A stretch of DNA of 64,000 nucleotides from Tillus elongatus (Eukaryota > Arthropoda > Insecta > Coleoptera > Cleridae), in NCBI GenBank assembly GCA_964006375.1, contig OZ023265.1, forward strand, positions 155,722,547-155,786,546, in the 5' to 3' direction. The translations under genes were made by a program, and so were the position numbers. How positions within the stretch are numbered: position 1 is the first letter of the stretch; the number at the start of each line of letters is the position of its first letter. Below are positions 61,875 to 64,000 of the stretch, one piece after another. Below the pieces are notes generated by a model. That model was given only the letters and a program-made list of their open reading frames with translations. It was not told the DNA's origin and did not search any database.

Positions 61875-62530
61875 TTTTCGACAGACAGCCATGCAGACCT
61901 TAAGCCCTAAGTAGCCCACGGGTAAATTTCAGGCTGGCAAGTGAATGCCGAGACGAGATGAGCGGCCTGGCTGGGCAGAATTAGGTCACCCTCACCTGGG
62001 TACCGGGTCACTCGGTTGTCAAAGGCAATAAAGAAGCTAACAGTCTCGCGAAGAGAGACTCAGCAGAACCATATATGGGACCAGAGCCGGTTCTGGGCGT
62101 GACGAAGGGCCCTGCCTGGGGAGCCATTAAGTCCTGGGTCAGAAACAAACACAAGGTGTACTGGAAAGACTGTCCAGAGTTCAGACATGGGAACTCAGTA
62201 ATTGAGAAACTCAGTTCAAAGAGAGCTGTGGAGCTGCTAAGTATTAGCAGAGGACAGCTCAGAAACATATCAGGAATCTTGACGAGACACATGGCCATCA
62301 AGAAACACCTACATCAAATAGGGCGGTTCGAGGGGGACCTGACATGCAAACTCTTGAGCGAGGGGGAGAAATCAGCCCAGCACATCTTGTGCAAGTGTAA
62401 AGCTCTGGACCGCAAAAGACAACTGATCTACAATCAGCCTAGACCGGAGACAGAGCAATATACAACTTCACCCTACAAATTGCTGTGCAGACTAGTTCAA
62501 GGCACAAGGATTTTGAAATGTGTGGAGTAG
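61875..62530 (+). pseudogene. LINE RNase H domain and C-terminal region
   Basis: From 61985: VTLTWVPGHSVVKGNKEANS, the GH...GN..A block that closes an RNase H fold, preceded by a degraded DRQ...LSSP segment with stops. It continues AKRDSAEPYMGPEPVLGV, WGAIKSWVRNKHKVYWKDCP, LSISRGQLRNISGILTRHMA and a zinc-knuckle-like region (CKLLSEGEKSAQHILCKCKA). This is the C-terminal end of an RNase H-bearing non-LTR element (as in I, R1-like or LOA groups), a family distinct from the other LINEs here. The reverse transcriptase is not in the window. Confidence 0.82.
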
Positions 62531-62639
62531 AAAAGATAAAGGGCATGTACAATAAGCCAAACGCTGCGGTGCTATCGGGGAGGCTACGTCACGGACAAAC
62601 TCTGAGGGAGAAAATGAAAAGTGTTTGGTTTGAAAACTA

Positions 62640-63262
62640 ACACTCACACCATTTGACGCTAAATCTTGGTTCGGTAGCAGTTTATAATGGAGCTTCTGCT
62701 GACCGCTACCGCTAGGTGTACAGTTTTGGTAGTTATTCTGCTTCTAAATGCAAAGGGCATTAAACGTATTGAAAATCATCGCCAATTGACCGCAGTGTAT
62801 GGACACTCGTGAACCAGGTGTCAAAAATGATATAGGAAGTTTGCAGCCGAGAGCACTGTAATCCACGAGGAAAAAAGAAGCAAACGACCGTCAATTTTCG
62901 CGAAGATTAAAAAATCATGCGTTAGAATTGGATGATCACTCTCAATGACCTGTGAGTTTTGATTCCTAAAATCTCTCGAAGCACAATTTATAATACTTAA
63001 ACCAAAAATTGGAAGGTGGGATAAAAATGGATTTCGCTAGTGCTCAGGGAAGACCACCATTGGCAACGTATTGATTCTTCCTGAGATTTTCTTTGGCGCT
63101 ATGCAGGCAGAAAGAACAACGTTTGGTTCTGATTGTCACGGGTGACGAAACTTGGGCGTTCCACTTCACATCGCAGACTAAATAGCAATCGTGTGAGTGG
63201 CAAGAATTCACATGATTATGAGGTTATGTGACACAAAAGGAACACCCCCAGGCTTTCGTGGC
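62640..63262 (+). pseudogene. Mariner transposase remnant (GDETW type)
   Basis: The + strand shows LTAVYGHS and CEPGVKNDIGSLQPRAL-like readings, and SRRLKNHALELDDHSQ. The first catalytic block LVTGDETWAFHFTSQTK is near 63130-63180, followed by QSCEWQEFT. GDETW with a following EW is characteristic of classical mariner (SETMAR-type) transposases, a lineage different from elements A-F. Many stops are present. It is truncated by (TA)n at 63275. Confidence 0.7.
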
Positions 63263-63274
63263 TTATTTATTAAT

Positions 63275-63278
63275 TATA

Positions 63279-63360
<82 letters not shown>
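63275..63360. repeat. (TA)n array
   Basis: TA array separating two mariner fragments. Confidence 0.98.
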
Positions 63361-63363
<3 letters not shown>

Positions 63364-63364
63364 A

Positions 63365-63650
63365 TTAGTAAATCAATCATATCCAAGGCTTTACAAATAT
63401 TTAAGGAAACTGGTAATGTTGAAGATCGTGCCTTAAGAACAACCACAAACGAGGAAAATTTATTGACAGTGCTGTTAGAGCTGATGGGGCAACCTATAAG
63501 ATTGGTTAAACAGATCGTTGCAGATTATATATCTCAATACTTTAAAAATATAAATACGGTTCTTACAAAATTCATCTATAGCAAGAGCTATCAGATGGCT
63601 TTGAAAGGCGGATTGAATTTTGTGTACTGATGATGGAAGCCACTGCAAAA
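63365..63650 (+). pseudogene. Mariner-type helix-turn-helix fragment
   Basis: The + strand reading SKSIISKALQIFKETGNVED, then TTNEENLLTVLLELM, IRLVKQIVADYIS and, in another frame, ELSDGFERRIEFCVLMMEA. The order and spacing match the N-terminal domain of element E-like transposases (e.g. DFDRRTYFCEQMMAM). The catalytic domain is absent. Confidence 0.7.
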
Positions 63651-63651
63651 A

Positions 63652-64000
63652 AAGTGTGACGAAACAAGTGTGTTATGGTAGTGAATTTTCACTAAAATGT
63701 TTTTAATAGCGAATATGTCTTTTTTTAAATGAAAGCAGGCATCCAAGTTGGTTACCAGGATAACCTTTATAGTAGAAAAAATTTACCATATTTCATCAAA
63801 TGAGCTTTTCGCAAAACTCCCAAAAAAGTTCTTTTGCATAACAATTTACAAACAATTTTTTCACGAAAATCCAAAAACATTTTTCAAATAACTTACTAAA
63901 CATTTATTATTATGACTTTCACATCTGAAACACAAAATACAGACTGTTCTATTTGAAACAATTGAGTTGCGCCAATTTTATGTTTTTTAGTTCAGTCTAT
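63652..64000 (+). repeat. GCAGCAAGTGCG-family copy (continues past window)
   Basis: Starts GACGAAACAAGTGTGTTATGG with GTGAATTTTCACTAAAATG, then AATAGCGAATATG and GTTGGTTACCAGGATAAC. It matches 11.73-11.84 kb closely over the first 110 bases. The end lies outside the window. Confidence 0.7.

Overview
The window is AT-rich, intergenic animal DNA packed with transposable elements. The mix points to an arthropod, most likely an insect: mariner-type elements with long inverted repeats, Penelope-like elements, RTE and Jockey/CR1-type LINEs, hAT elements and tRNA-derived SINEs. A beetle is plausible but is only a guess. I see no host gene, rRNA or true tRNA that I can defend. Most long open frames are either transposon coding remnants or translations of (TA)n arrays. 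About two dozen long (TA)n arrays punctuate the sequence, and nearly all abut a repeat terminus.

Layout. 1.1-3.7 kb: mariner-type element with ~700-bp inverted arms and an apparent intron. 3.75-4.0 kb: perfect palindrome around a (TA)n array. 4.0-4.4 kb: retrozyme-like repeat with a hammerhead ribozyme. 4.6-6.9 kb: second long-TIR mariner-type element. 10.0-11.3 kb: Penelope-like reverse transcriptase remnant. 11.7-12.4 kb: chimeric repeat with a mariner fragment. 16.5-18.7 kb: retrozyme with the best hammerhead fold, split by a mariner-type element with a clean TA duplication. 19.25-19.9 kb: retrozyme array with two hammerheads 305 nt apart. 20.35-24.03 kb: long-TIR mariner-type element that received a solo LTR and a SINE. 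25.78-27.85 kb: complete mariner-type element with an uninterrupted 362-residue DD41D transposase. 28.2-29.5 kb: short tandem repeats and a GC-richer unknown segment. 30.69-33.65 kb and 34.41-37.93 kb: two hAT elements, each with a perfect 8-bp target duplication; the first contains an RTE LINE and the second a Jockey/CR1-type LINE. 38.3-41.3, 42.6-44.5, 45.6-46.8, 53.6-56.1 and 60.1-60.5 kb: five more copies of that LINE family. 45.4-47.2 kb: decayed relative of the intact DD41D element, split by a LINE. 50.9-52.1 kb: 3' part of a Penelope-like element with a GIY-YIG endonuclease and a hammerhead-like motif. 57.7-60.06 kb: intron-bearing mariner-type element. 61.9-62.5 kb: RNase H region of another LINE. 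62.6-63.65 kb: mariner fragments.

The most interesting system is a family of small non-coding repeats carrying type I hammerhead ribozymes (4.35, 16.6, 19.55 and 19.85 kb). They have a ~305-nt monomer, a very short palindromic stem III, and stem I and stem II arranged as in the retrozymes and Penelope elements known from animals. Several copies carry inverted half-units whose breakpoint falls in the stem II loop. This family could be transcribed, self-cleaved and circularised, possibly using a reverse transcriptase from elements like those nearby; that last step is inference.
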